A stretch of 13,735 bases of DNA from JADJMO01 sp016794445 (GTDB taxonomy: Bacteria > Myxococcota_A > Polyangia > Polyangiales > JADJMO01). Of this stretch, positions 6,541-13,735 are shown one piece after another. Under the pieces are notes generated by a model, which had not been told where the DNA came from, ran no database searches, and was given only the letters and a program-made list of their open reading frames with translations. The position numbers and the translations under genes were made by a program. Each line of letters begins with the position of its first letter. Within the stretch, counting starts at the first letter, position 1. Location: contig JAEUKC010000249.1 in assembly GCA_016794445.1 (NCBI GenBank), positions 1-13,735 of the forward strand, in the 5' to 3' direction.

Positions 6541-7450
6541 AGGGCACGAGCGAGACGGCCGCGACCTCGCTCTTCTTGGGCTCACGGACCAGCGTGATCA
6601 CGAACACGGTCGCGCCGAGGGCGCCGACGACGAAGCCGACGTTGGAGATGGTGGCCCAGCGCCGGGTGGAGTCGAGATCGGCGTGGCGGTCGGGCGGGCA
6701 CACGCCGCCCGCGCAGTTCTGCTTCAACGAGGAGGCGCCGCCCAGGGTGAGGATCCCGGCCCCGGCGCCCACGAGCAACCCGACGCCACCGACGATCACA
6801 GAGGTCCAGCGCAGGGGGCTCCACCCGCTCTCGGGCGGCTTCGGTGGGGCAACGATCGGTGGGGGTGCCTTCGCCGGCGAGACGGTGATCACGCGGTCCT
6901 TCTCGCCCTCCACCACCTCGAACGGCACCCGCGTCTCCTTGTCGGTCTGCACGACGAGCACGTGTTTGCCCGGATCGAGCGGCACTCCGGCCGTGAAGCT
7001 CTTCGGGTCGAGCGGGCGACCGTCCAGCGTCGCGGAGACGATCGAATCGGGCGGGAGTACCTTCACGAGGATGGTGGGGATCCGCGCGTCGAGGTTCACG
7101 GCGAGCACCTTGCCCTCCTCGCGCGCGGCGCTGGCCTTGGCCGACTCGCCGGGCTTCACCTCCATCGCCTCGATCGAGCGATAGAGACGCCTCGCCTCGA
7201 CGAGGTGGCCCAGCATCGCGTGGGTGCGCCCGAACTCGAGCGTGGTGATGGGCGTCGGCGCGAGCTCGTGGGCTCGCTTGAAGCGGTCGAGCGCGAGCTC
7301 CAGCTTGCCCGCCTCCCGCAGCTCCTTGCCCTCGGTGAAGAGGATGCGCGCCGCGTCCTTCTCGGCGTCGGTCTGCGCCCGGGCGGTTTCGACGAGGCCG
7401 AACGTGGCGGTGCCGAGCGACAGCGCGAGCGCGAGGGCGAGCGGCTTCAC
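6500..7450 (-). CDS. TPR / PEGA-like membrane protein of the kinase operon
   Basis: This 316-residue protein begins at GTG 7450, which overlaps the kinase stop as GTGA. A GAGGA (7457-7461) six bases upstream is a real Shine-Dalgarno. A signal peptide ends near ARA25. Residues 27-95 are TPR-like helices (EGKELREAGKLELALDRFK, then HAMLGHLVEARRLY). Residues 125-190 are a PEGA-like beta domain: ILVKV, a short LDG turn, then VPLDPGKHVLVV. A Pro-rich linker leads to two membrane segments (about 215-237 and 265-287), joined by a loop with Cys246 and Cys251. The C-terminus is short, ending in Phe. Such proteins commonly accompany Ser/Thr kinases in myxobacteria and are thought to act as envelope binding or scaffold partners. 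Most of the protein would lie in the periplasm. No enzymatic motif is seen. Confidence 0.83.
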   Translation of the reverse strand: MKPLALALALSLGTATFGLVETARAQTDAEKDAARILFTEGKELREAGKLELALDRFKRAHELAPTPITTLEFGRTHAMLGHLVEARRLYRSIEAMEVKPGESAKASAAREEGKVLAVNLDARIPTILVKVLPPDSIVSATLDGRPLDPKSFTAGVPLDPGKHVLVVQTDKETRVPFEVVEGEKDRVITVSPAKAPPPIVAPPKPPESGWSPLRWTSVIVGGVGLLVGAGAGILTLGGASSLKQNCAGGVCPPDRHADLDSTRRWATISNVGFVVGALGATVFVITLVREPKKSEVAAVSLVPYASPAGFGLTGRF

Positions 7451-8940
7451 TCGATGTCCTCGAGCTTCTTGGTCGGCGCCGCGGACGGCGCGGCAGACAC
7501 CGAAGGCGCGGTCGTCGCCTTGGCAGACCCGACGCTGCCACCCCCGACCTTCTTCGCGCTGGGCGTCGGCGGGGGCGCGACCGTCGTGGGCGCCACGGAG
7601 GCTGTGGCGCTCGCCACGAGGCTCGACGCGGGCGTCGATGCGACGCTCGAGGCGGCCAGCACGGGGGCCGTCACCGTCGGCGCTGGCATCGACGGAGCGG
7701 GCGCCGTGGCCTTCGCGGGCTCGGGCCCGCGACGGGCGAGCACGACGATCGCAATCGCGAGCACCGCCACCGCGCCGACCAGGAGCGGCACGTGCCGGTT
7801 GGCCCGCTGCTGCGCGACGACGTCCTGCGAGGGCTTGGTGGGGGGCGGCGTCCGCGAGAGGGGGCTCTCGGTGTGGAGCGCCGCAGCGGGGAGCGTCGCG
7901 GACGAAGACGACGCACGGTCGGACGAAGACAGCGTGCCGAGGGGAGCCGGGCCCCGTCCCGAGGCCAGCGTCGCCACGTCCGTGCGCTCGGAGACGTCAC
8001 GTACGGTGGCGGCTGCGCCGGACCCCGAGAGCGGCAGCGGCGCGAGGAACGGCGGCTGGGAGGGGAAGCCCTGCTCCTTGTAGATGCGCCGCACGAGGAC
8101 GTCGAACTCCTCGGCCATCGGCGTGGCGGAGTCGTAGCGGTCCTTGGGATCGATCGCCCACGCCTTGGCGAACCACTCGTCGACGAACGGCACCAGCTCT
8201 GGCGAGAGCTCGGGCATGCCTTCGGACGCCAGCGGCATCCCCTTGGTGTGGATCCGCAGCGCGATGGCGACCGCCGTGTCCTCCACGACCGGGCGCCGGC
8301 CGGTGAGCAGCTCGTAGGCGAGGATCGCGACCGAGAACAGATCGGCCCGATGGTCGATGTCCTTGTTGCCGAGGAGCTGCTCCGGGGCCATGTACGCCGG
8401 CGTGCCCGTGATGCTCCCGCTCTTGGTGACGGAAGCCGGGTCGGTGCCCATCACCTTGGCGACGCCGAAGTCGAGCAGCTTCACGAAGCGCTCGGGCGTG
8501 CCGACGTCGCAGAGGAAGATGTTGGCGGGCTTCACGTCGCGATGGACGAGCCCCTTGGCGTGGGCGCGACCGAGCGCGCGGCAGACCTGGGTGACGATGG
8601 CGGCCGCCTCGCGGAGCTGCACGCGGTGGTTGCGCTGCAGGTGACGCCCGAGGTCTTCCCCCTCGAGCAGCTCCATGACGATGAACGGGATGCCGTCGTC
8701 GGTCACCCCGTGGTCGAAGATCTGGGCGACGTGCGGGCTCTTCACCTGGGCGGCGGCCTCGGCCTCGCGGGAGAACCGCTCGCGCGCGTCGGCCTCGTTC
8801 TCGCGGCCGGCGAGGATGAACTTCACGGCGACCTGGGTCTTCAGCGTGAGGTGGTCCGCCACCCACACGCTGCCCATTCCTCCCGCCCCGATGGCCCGGA
8901 CCAACCGGACCTGCGGCGTGACTTGCTCGCCGGCTCGCAT
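7447..8940 (-). CDS. Transmembrane Hanks-type Ser/Thr protein kinase
   Basis: This 497-residue protein has an N-terminal kinase domain (about 10-282) with every key motif intact: Gly-loop GAGGMGSV at 18-25, VAVK with Lys40, Glu59, HRDVKPAN from His133 to Asn140, DFG at 157-159, APE at 185-187 and Asp200 in the ADLFS helix. The HRD arginine suggests activation-loop phosphorylation; Ser/Thr residues lie at 170-178. A Ser/Thr/Pro-rich juxtamembrane region follows, then one membrane segment (384-402) and about 95 residues of Ala/Pro/Ser/Thr-rich tail outside, with no sensor domain recognisable. ATG 8940 is chosen because the Gly-loop follows at the usual distance and a -10-like GATAAT lies just upstream; longer frames upstream run into the neighbouring gene. 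It heads an operon with the TPR/PEGA-like and FGE-like genes. A likely substrate or partner is the nearby pseudokinase, but this is speculation. Confidence 0.93.
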   Translation of the reverse strand: MRAGEQVTPQVRLVRAIGAGGMGSVWVADHLTLKTQVAVKFILAGRENEADARERFSREAEAAAQVKSPHVAQIFDHGVTDDGIPFIVMELLEGEDLGRHLQRNHRVQLREAAAIVTQVCRALGRAHAKGLVHRDVKPANIFLCDVGTPERFVKLLDFGVAKVMGTDPASVTKSGSITGTPAYMAPEQLLGNKDIDHRADLFSVAILAYELLTGRRPVVEDTAVAIALRIHTKGMPLASEGMPELSPELVPFVDEWFAKAWAIDPKDRYDSATPMAEEFDVLVRRIYKEQGFPSQPPFLAPLPLSGSGAAATVRDVSERTDVATLASGRGPAPLGTLSSSDRASSSSATLPAAALHTESPLSRTPPPTKPSQDVVAQQRANRHVPLLVGAVAVLAIAIVVLARRGPEPAKATAPAPSMPAPTVTAPVLAASSVASTPASSLVASATASVAPTTVAPPPTPSAKKVGGGSVGSAKATTAPSVSAAPSAAPTKKLEDIE

Positions 8941-8953
8941 CGCAACTGAATGG

Positions 8954-8959
8954 ATTATC
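8954..8959 (-). promoter_or_regulatory. Putative -10 element of the kinase operon
   Basis: On the minus strand GATAAT (5/6 to TATAAT) lies 13 bases before ATG 8940, in the 71-base gap after the nucleotidase gene. The -35 is poor; a TTGCTT 19 bases upstream is the best seen. No Shine-Dalgarno follows. Confidence 0.45.
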
Positions 8960-9011
8960 ACCGCTGGGGCATGCGGGAAAGCAAGCCCGGGGCCGCACAC
9001 CTGCTGCCACG

Positions 9012-10901
9012 TCACACCTTGGGGACCAACCTCCCACCCTTCGGTGCGGGAAGCGGCGTGGAAGCGCGCAGGTAGTCGGCGACGACCGTGGTGAGCAGCT
9101 GGAGCGTGGGCGAGGGCACGGGCTCGATCAGCATCGAGTAGCCGTCGCCGCCGGCGTTGATGAAGTCGTTGGTGACGAGCCCGATCTCCTTGGCGTCGTC
9201 CTTCGCGATCACCGTGCCGTCGTCGAGCGTGACCGACACCACGCGCGACCCGGAAGCGGCGCTGGCGTCGTAGACGACCTTGAACCCGGCGATCTGCGGG
9301 AAGCCGCCGACCGCCGCGGGCAGACCCGCGAAGCCGTTCTCGAGCGCGGACCACAGCACCGAGCCCTTGATCTTTCGGACCACCACCGCGTTGCCGAACG
9401 GCAGCATGTTGAACACGTCGCCGAGCACGATGTCGTAGGGGGGACCCGCCGCGTAGCCCACCGCGGTTCGGCGCAGGGTCTTGTCGACCGGCGCGTAGCT
9501 CGAGGGGAGAGCAGACTTGAGCGCGCCACCGTTCACCATCGCGATCTTCGCGCCGAGCGGAGCGCAGCGAGAGAGCATCGCGTCGGCCAGGAGGTCACCG
9601 AGCGGGGTCTCGCCGATACGCTCGATCTGCGGCGTACCCCCGCGCTTGTACTCCTGGTCGACGACAGCGAGCTTCACGTCGAACTTGTCGGGGAGCGACT
9701 TGCGGTAGGGCTCGAGCAGCGTGTCGGCGGCCGCGTCGCCCGCCATGACGACCTTCTCGCAGGCGCCCGCGTTGCACGAGAAGCCGTCGGCGCACGCCGT
9801 CGAGGGACAGCTCACGACGCACTTCCCGCCCGTGCACGCGCCGCTCGCACACTCCGTCGGCAGCGAGCAGCTGGCGCCGGCCGGTGGCAACGCGACCACC
9901 GTGCCGATCGCGTCCTTGGACACGGCCGACTTGCTGGTCACCTTGCCGTCGACGATCTTGACCTTGGCGACGTGGAACGCCTGACCGCGCTTCTTGTTCT
10001 GCAGGAGCAGCGCGCCGTTCACCTCGGTCGCGACCTGCAGATCGGTGTTGTTGCCGATGAACACGTCGACGCCGGTGACCGCCTTGGCGAGGTCGACCAT
10101 CGCCCCCGTCGGGACCCCACCGTCGACCTTGTCGACGCCGCCGTGCACGAGCGCGACCACCAGCGCCGCGCCCGCGTCGCGCGCGGCCTTCACCGCCCGG
10201 TTGGTCGCCGAGACCTGCTCCTCGACCTCGATCGAGCCGACCTTGCCGGGGAACTGGATCTTGAGGAGCGTGGGCGAGGTGATGCCGAGGATGGCGACCT
10301 TGGGCCGGGGCGCGGCGGCGCCGACCTCGGTCATCCAGTACGGAACCTGCACCTTGTCGCCGAGCTCCTTGCCGAGGTTGAGCAGGTTCGAGGACACGAA
10401 CTTGTAGGTCGCGAGCGGCACGAGCTTCTGCAGGCCCGGGATGCCGAGGTCGAAGTTGTGGTTGGCGAACGTGGTCGCCGTGAGGCCCAGCAGACCGAGC
10501 CCCTTGACCGCCGGCTCGTCGTCGAACGCGGACGACAGCACGGGCGTGCCACCGAACTCGTCGCCCGCCGTGAGCAGCAGCACGTCGTCCTTGGTGGCGG
10601 CGCGCTCCGCCTTGAAATACGCGGACAGCGTGGCGAGGCCGCCGTAGGTGGTGGCCGTCGTCGCCGTGGTCACGGTGAGCGGATCCAGCTGGCCTTGCCA
10701 CGCGGTCAGGGTCAGCAAGGTCACGTCGGCGGTGCCCTCGGCCTTGACCACGGGTGTGTCGGCCGGCGCGTCGCCGCCGGTGTCGCCGACGACGCCCGTG
10801 TCCGGGGTCGCGGGCGGAGGGTCGTCCGAGGAGCACCCGAGCGTGGGCGACAAACCGAACGCAAGCGCAGAGGAAGCCAAAAAGCAGCGAAAGCGAGTCA
10901 C
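9012..10901 (-). CDS. UshA-like 5'-nucleotidase family lipoprotein with degenerate metal site
   Basis: This 629-residue protein begins at GTG 10901. The signal peptide ends in TLGC23 (lipobox), followed by an Asp/Pro/Thr linker. Residues 58-335 have the metallophosphatase fold of the 5'-nucleotidase family: AGD at 112-114, NHNFDLG near 147-153, SSN at 170-172 and ALVHGG around His253. Two metal motifs are lost. The DxH at the start is TAWQG (66-70), and the GHTH is GNNTD (283-287). Residues 345-381 are an inserted eight-Cys module, sitting between the two domains. The C-terminal nucleotidase domain (about 425-590) is well preserved: GETPLGDLLADAM, NGG at 457-459, LPFGN at 500-504, FPQIAGF at 534-540 and NDFINAGGDGY at 578-588. 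Family members hydrolyse extracellular nucleotides or UDP-sugars. With half the metal site missing it may bind rather than cleave, or use one metal. It stands alone on its own promoter. Confidence 0.87.
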   Translation of the reverse strand: MTRFRCFLASSALAFGLSPTLGCSSDDPPPATPDTGVVGDTGGDAPADTPVVKAEGTADVTLLTLTAWQGQLDPLTVTTATTATTYGGLATLSAYFKAERAATKDDVLLLTAGDEFGGTPVLSSAFDDEPAVKGLGLLGLTATTFANHNFDLGIPGLQKLVPLATYKFVSSNLLNLGKELGDKVQVPYWMTEVGAAAPRPKVAILGITSPTLLKIQFPGKVGSIEVEEQVSATNRAVKAARDAGAALVVALVHGGVDKVDGGVPTGAMVDLAKAVTGVDVFIGNNTDLQVATEVNGALLLQNKKRGQAFHVAKVKIVDGKVTSKSAVSKDAIGTVVALPPAGASCSLPTECASGACTGGKCVVSCPSTACADGFSCNAGACEKVVMAGDAAADTLLEPYRKSLPDKFDVKLAVVDQEYKRGGTPQIERIGETPLGDLLADAMLSRCAPLGAKIAMVNGGALKSALPSSYAPVDKTLRRTAVGYAAGPPYDIVLGDVFNMLPFGNAVVVRKIKGSVLWSALENGFAGLPAAVGGFPQIAGFKVVYDASAASGSRVVSVTLDDGTVIAKDDAKEIGLVTNDFINAGGDGYSMLIEPVPSPTLQLLTTVVADYLRASTPLPAPKGGRLVPKV

Positions 10902-10907
10902 CTCGGA

Positions 10908-10937
10908 AGTGTGGGCCGGCGCAATGCGCAGTGTCAA
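10908..10937 (-). promoter_or_regulatory. Sigma70-type promoter of the nucleotidase gene
   Basis: On the minus strand a perfect TTGACA (10932-10937) is followed after 18 bases by CACACT (10908-10913), a weak -10. Six bases then separate it from GTG 10901, so the start point would fall at or near the start codon. Confidence 0.5.
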
Positions 10938-11085
10938 CGGTCTGCCCACCTTCGACACCGCTCTGTCACGTGGGCGGGCGCGCAGACTGGCACAACACGC
11001 GATCCGGGCGTCGGCGGCGAGCGCGCCCCACACCCCACGTCGACGCGCATCCGAGCGTTGGCGCGGTTCCTGACTGGGGAGTTCG

Positions 11086-13257
11086 ATGGCCGTCCTCGAG
11101 CGTCCCCTCGCGCTGAGCTTGCGCACCGCGCGGGCCGAGTCCACCACGGCGGTCGCCACCGCGATCGCCGTGCTCACCCTGGCGCACGCGCTGTACTACG
11201 CCCCGCGCGTCGTCGACGACCTCTTCATCTCGCTCCGCTACGCGGAGAACCTCGCGCACGGGCGTGGCCTCGTCTTCAACGTCGGCGAGCGCGTCGAGGG
11301 GTTCTCGAGCCCGCTGTGGGTGCTCCTGCAGGCCGTCGGCCTGCGCCTCGGCGTCGAGGGCGTGCTGTTCACCAAGCTGCTCGGGTTCGGTTCGCTGGTC
11401 GCGCTGCACTTCGCCCTCCACCGGTTCGTGCGCGAGATGTTCGGGGTCGACGGCGTGCTCGCTCTCGTGCCGAACGCCTTCCTCGCGCTCAACAGCTTCT
11501 TCGTCGCGTGGAGCGGGCTCGGCCTCGAGACGCCGCTCGCCTCCGCCTTGATCCTCGCGTCGTTCGTGCTCGTCCGACGCCACGTGGAGGGCCACGCTCG
11601 CCGGCGGTCCGCGCTCGCCGCGCTCGTGGGCCTCGCGACCGTGCGCCCGGAAGGCCCGCTGTGGGTCGCGGTGGTGCTCGGCTGCGAGCTCGCGGCGACG
11701 CCGTTCGGGGCGCGGGCGCGGCTACGAGCCTTCGCCACCCTCGCGCTCGGCGTGGCCCTCGCGGGGGGTGCGCTGCTCCTCGCGCGGCGCGGCTACTACG
11801 GCGCGTTCCTGCCCAACACGTACCTCGTGAAGGGCGCCGACGCCGCGCGTGACCTCGGGCGCCTCGCGCCGCTCTACGGGCAGGGCTCCGCGCCCATCGA
11901 GCGCTTCGTGTTCCTCGGCGGCTCGGCGCTCCTCGCGGTCGCCGCGCTCCGACGGGCGCGCCTCGCGGGGATCGCGATCGCGCTGACGACGATGGCGTTC
12001 ACGGTCCACGTGGAGAGGGACTGGATGCCCGGCCTGCGCCACCTGTTGCCGCTCACCGTGGTGGCGCCGGTGGGGTTCACGTGGGCCGCGCACGAGCTCC
12101 TCCGGAGGCGGCGCCCGCTCGCGACCCTCGCCGCCGTGGGCCTCGTCACCTGCGTGGGCTGCGCCGCGCTCGTCGTCGCGAGGGTCGACGCGCGCAACGT
12201 CCAGGACCCGTTCGCGGACGGGCGCTGGAACAAGCGCAAGTCCCTCGCGCTGTGGAGCGACACGTGGGCCGCGCTGCGCCGCCGCGAGCCCGCGCACGTG
12301 GCCGCGATGGACGCGTTCCAGATGGGCATGATCACGCAGAACTACCGCCTGCTCGAGGCGTCGGCCGCGCCGCTCGAAAGCAGCTGGTACGTCGGGCGGG
12401 ACATCGGCAAGGTCGGCTACTACGTCGACGCGCGCGTCTTCGACACCGCGGGGCTCGTCACGCCGGCGGTGGTGCGCGACGCCTCGTGGCGGGTGTTCCG
12501 GCGGCCGAGCGGCCCGCTGCTCGACAGCGTGGTCCGCCTGCGGCCGGTCGCGCTGCAGCTCTTCGAGCAGTGGCCGGTGGAGTTCGCGCGCGCGCCGTCG
12601 CGGCTCTCCGGCCTCTCGATCACCGCGGGCTCGCCGGCCGTACCCATCGATCTGGAGCGGCAGGGCGCGGGGCCGGAGCCCGAGGAGATCCTGCGCCGCT
12701 ACGAGCGCTCGCTCGCCAGGTTCCCGCGGGCGTTCTACCTCGCCACGCTGTACGGCGAGAGCGTGGGCGCCGCGATGGAGAAGCGCACCCGCATCGTGCG
12801 CGCGATCGTCGACGACCTGCGCGCCATGGGCGAGCCTCCCCCCGACGCGCTCGGCGCGGGCGTCGTGCTCGGCAACGAGGTGACGAGCCGCGGCTGCACC
12901 CTGGTCGCCCCGAGCGTCGTGCGCCCGGGCACCGAGGTCGTCGTCCGCTGCTGGCTCGACGTGACCAAGGCCACCCTGCGGCCGTGGACGCTGTTCGTGC
13001 ACTTCGTCGACGCGAGCGGGCAGCGGGTCTTCTCGGCCGACCACACGCCGGGCGGCGGCCTCACGCCGAGCACCAAGTGGCGCGACGGGCAGCGCGTGCG
13101 CGACGCGCATCGATTCACGGTGCCGAGCGTGCCGGCCGGCGACTACCAGATGATCTTCGGCCTCTACGGGGACGGCACGCGCGCCTCGACGAGCGGGCCC
13201 GGCAGCACGGTCGACCAGGCGATCCGCGGCCCGACGCTCCATGTCTCGTCGCCGTGA
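11086..13257 (+). CDS. GT-C family glycosyltransferase with C-terminal beta-sandwich
   Basis: This 723-residue protein begins at ATG 11086, four bases after GGGGAG (11076-11081). The N-terminal two thirds hold several membrane helices. The first lumenal loop has DDLFISLRYAENLA with the Asp44-Asp45 pair, then GLVFN and GERVEGFSS. That order is typical of polyprenyl-phosphate-sugar GT-C enzymes of the AftB/GT39-like group, where the acidic pair is catalytic. Later marks are SGLGLETPL (143-151), RPEG (187-190), PNTYLVKG (243-250) and RDWMPGLRHLLP (310-321). Residues 370-580 are mainly soluble and include DIGKVGYYVDARVFDTAGLV. Residues 595-720 resemble a beta-sandwich often seen at the tail of such enzymes (LFVHFVDASGQRV, ADHTPGGGLTPS, GDYQMIFGLYGD). 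The donor is probably a lipid-linked sugar, and the acceptor an envelope glycan or protein; neither can be read from the sequence. It is divergent from the nucleotidase across 184 bases. Confidence 0.82.
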   Translation: MAVLERPLALSLRTARAESTTAVATAIAVLTLAHALYYAPRVVDDLFISLRYAENLAHGRGLVFNVGERVEGFSSPLWVLLQAVGLRLGVEGVLFTKLLGFGSLVALHFALHRFVREMFGVDGVLALVPNAFLALNSFFVAWSGLGLETPLASALILASFVLVRRHVEGHARRRSALAALVGLATVRPEGPLWVAVVLGCELAATPFGARARLRAFATLALGVALAGGALLLARRGYYGAFLPNTYLVKGADAARDLGRLAPLYGQGSAPIERFVFLGGSALLAVAALRRARLAGIAIALTTMAFTVHVERDWMPGLRHLLPLTVVAPVGFTWAAHELLRRRRPLATLAAVGLVTCVGCAALVVARVDARNVQDPFADGRWNKRKSLALWSDTWAALRRREPAHVAAMDAFQMGMITQNYRLLEASAAPLESSWYVGRDIGKVGYYVDARVFDTAGLVTPAVVRDASWRVFRRPSGPLLDSVVRLRPVALQLFEQWPVEFARAPSRLSGLSITAGSPAVPIDLERQGAGPEPEEILRRYERSLARFPRAFYLATLYGESVGAAMEKRTRIVRAIVDDLRAMGEPPPDALGAGVVLGNEVTSRGCTLVAPSVVRPGTEVVVRCWLDVTKATLRPWTLFVHFVDASGQRVFSADHTPGGGLTPSTKWRDGQRVRDAHRFTVPSVPAGDYQMIFGLYGDGTRASTSGPGSTVDQAIRGPTLHVSSP

Positions 13258-13272
13258 AGGGCTGGCGAGCGA

Positions 13273-13299
13273 GTGGTATCACCACACTGGTATCACCAG
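13273..13299. promoter_or_regulatory. Two tandem palindromes, candidate GntR/FadR-type operators
   Basis: Two perfect palindromes share the core TGGTATCACCA: 13273-13285 (arms GTGGT/ACCAC) and 13287-13299 (arms CTGGT/ACCAG), centred 14 bases apart. TGGT-N3-ACCA is the layout of FadR-type GntR operators. They lie 54-80 bases before the fabH-like start and directly after the glycosyltransferase stop. The regulator itself is not in the window. Confidence 0.5.
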
Positions 13300-13338
13300 A
13301 TCGCCTGCAAATTTCCTTCGATCATGCGCTCCCCGTGC

Positions 13339-13346
13339 GCTAATGC
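13339..13346 (+). promoter_or_regulatory. Putative -10 element for the fabH-like gene
   Basis: GCTAATGC holds GCTAAT (13339-13344), which ends eight bases before ATG 13353, with no Shine-Dalgarno between. No strong -35 is seen; TTCGAT at 13317-13322 is the best, at 16-base spacing. An AT-rich patch AAATTT lies just upstream, near 13309-13314. Confidence 0.35.
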
Positions 13347-13352
13347 CCGCGC

Positions 13353-13735
13353 ATGGGCCTCGTCATCGCCGGCACCGGGCGGCACCTCCCGGAAACGGTC
13401 GTCACCAACGCCGACCTCGGTCGCGTGATGGACACCAACGACGAGTGGATCCGTCAGCGCACCGGCATCCACGAGCGCCACTTCGCGGCCGACGGCGAGG
13501 GCGCGAGCGATCTCGGTGTCGCGGCGGCCCGGCGAGCCCTCGCGAGCGCACGCCTCGCGCCCGAAGACCTCGACTACGTGATCATGGCCACGATGACCCC
13601 GGACCACCACTTCCCGGGGCCGGCGGCGATGGTGGCCGCCAAGCTCGGCCTGCACTCGACCCCCTGCCTCGACGTGCGCCAGCAGTGCGCCTCGTTCGTC
13701 TACCAGCTGCAGCTCGCGCACGCGCTGATGATGGC
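13353..13735 (+). CDS. Beta-ketoacyl-ACP synthase III, FabH-type (3' partial)
   Basis: The first 127 residues are present; the gene runs off the window end. The start MGLVIAGTGRHLPETVVTNADL, followed by DTNDEWIRQRTGIHERH (27-43), is the classic FabH opening. The family then shows DLGVAAARRAL, DYVIMATMTPDHHFP and CLDVRQQCASFVYQL with the catalytic Cys112 (the same number as in E. coli FabH). FabH condenses an acyl-CoA with malonyl-ACP to start fatty-acid chains. The RQQCASFVY context differs from the usual AAACAGF, so a divergent KAS III with another starter, or a secondary-metabolite or lipid-specific enzyme, is possible. The active-site His and Asn lie beyond the window. Gene context upstream is a glycosyltransferase on the same strand, 95 bases away with two palindromes between, so it has its own control region. 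Confidence 0.87.
   Translation, partial: MGLVIAGTGRHLPETVVTNADLGRVMDTNDEWIRQRTGIHERHFAADGEGASDLGVAAARRALASARLAPEDLDYVIMATMTPDHHFPGPAAMVAAKLGLHSTPCLDVRQQCASFVYQLQLAHALMM

Noticed and set aside
6251..8083. 610-residue plus-strand open frame.
   Set aside because: It is antisense to the FGE-like, TPR/PEGA-like and kinase genes, with low-complexity translation and no domain.
8941..9354. Upstream extension of the kinase frame.
   Set aside because: It overlaps the conserved C-terminus of the nucleotidase; the kinase Gly-loop fits a start at ATG 8940.
10988..11003. TGGCAC resembling a sigma54 -24 box.
   Set aside because: There is no TTGC-type -12 box at the required spacing.
9972..11852. 626-residue plus-strand open frame across the nucleotidase and glycosyltransferase.
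   Set aside because: It is antisense to the nucleotidase, then out of frame with the glycosyltransferase, and Arg-rich without motifs.

Overview
The window is very GC-rich and densely coded, with almost no non-coding DNA; the longest gap between genes is 184 bases (10902-11085). No RNA gene, insertion sequence, integrase, CRISPR array or attachment site was seen. The gene content points to a myxobacterium (Myxococcota, probably the Polyangiales side). It includes a Hanks-type Ser/Thr kinase with a membrane anchor and Pro/Ala/Ser tail, a kinase-like pseudo-enzyme fused to a GYF-like domain, FGE-sulfatase (SUMF1-like) and TPR/PEGA-like proteins, and Cys-rich lipoproteins. The organism assignment is inference from gene families and composition.

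Layout. (1) 1-3091, plus strand: a dynamin-like GTPase (5' end outside the window), an LptA/OstA-like exported protein and an LptB-like ABC ATPase. GTGA overlaps join the first pair and possibly the second, so a membrane-remodelling-type GTPase sits in one transcription unit with lipopolysaccharide-transport genes. (2) 3088-3498, minus: a small six-Cys lipoprotein that converges on lptB; the two genes share a CTAG that is the stop codon on both strands. (3) 3571-4026, plus: a short all-helical, possibly HEPN-like protein. (4) 4141-5685, plus: a C-lobe-only pseudokinase with a GYF-like domain, one membrane segment, a glycine run and a TonB/AgmX-like C-terminus. (5) 8940-5692, minus: an operon of an intact Ser/Thr kinase, a TPR/PEGA-like membrane protein and an FGE-sulfatase-like lipoprotein lacking the catalytic cysteines. 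It converges on the pseudokinase gene with only six bases between the stops. (6) 10901-9012, minus: a UshA-like 5'-nucleotidase lipoprotein with a degraded metal site and an eight-Cys insert. (7) 11086-13257, plus: a GT-C glycosyltransferase with a C-terminal beta-sandwich. (8) 13353 to the window end, plus: the start of a FabH-type ketoacyl-ACP synthase III, preceded by two tandem palindromes of the TGGT-N3-ACCA type.

Working picture. Much of the window concerns the cell envelope: LPS transport, GT-C glycosylation, fatty-acid initiation, three lipoproteins and two membrane-spanning signalling proteins. Several proteins have recognisable enzyme folds that appear to have lost key catalytic or metal residues (pseudokinase, FGE-like, nucleotidase-like). 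Most genes that begin a transcription unit lack a Shine-Dalgarno sequence and have a -10-like element 6-13 bases before the start codon, which suggests leaderless or near-leaderless transcripts.
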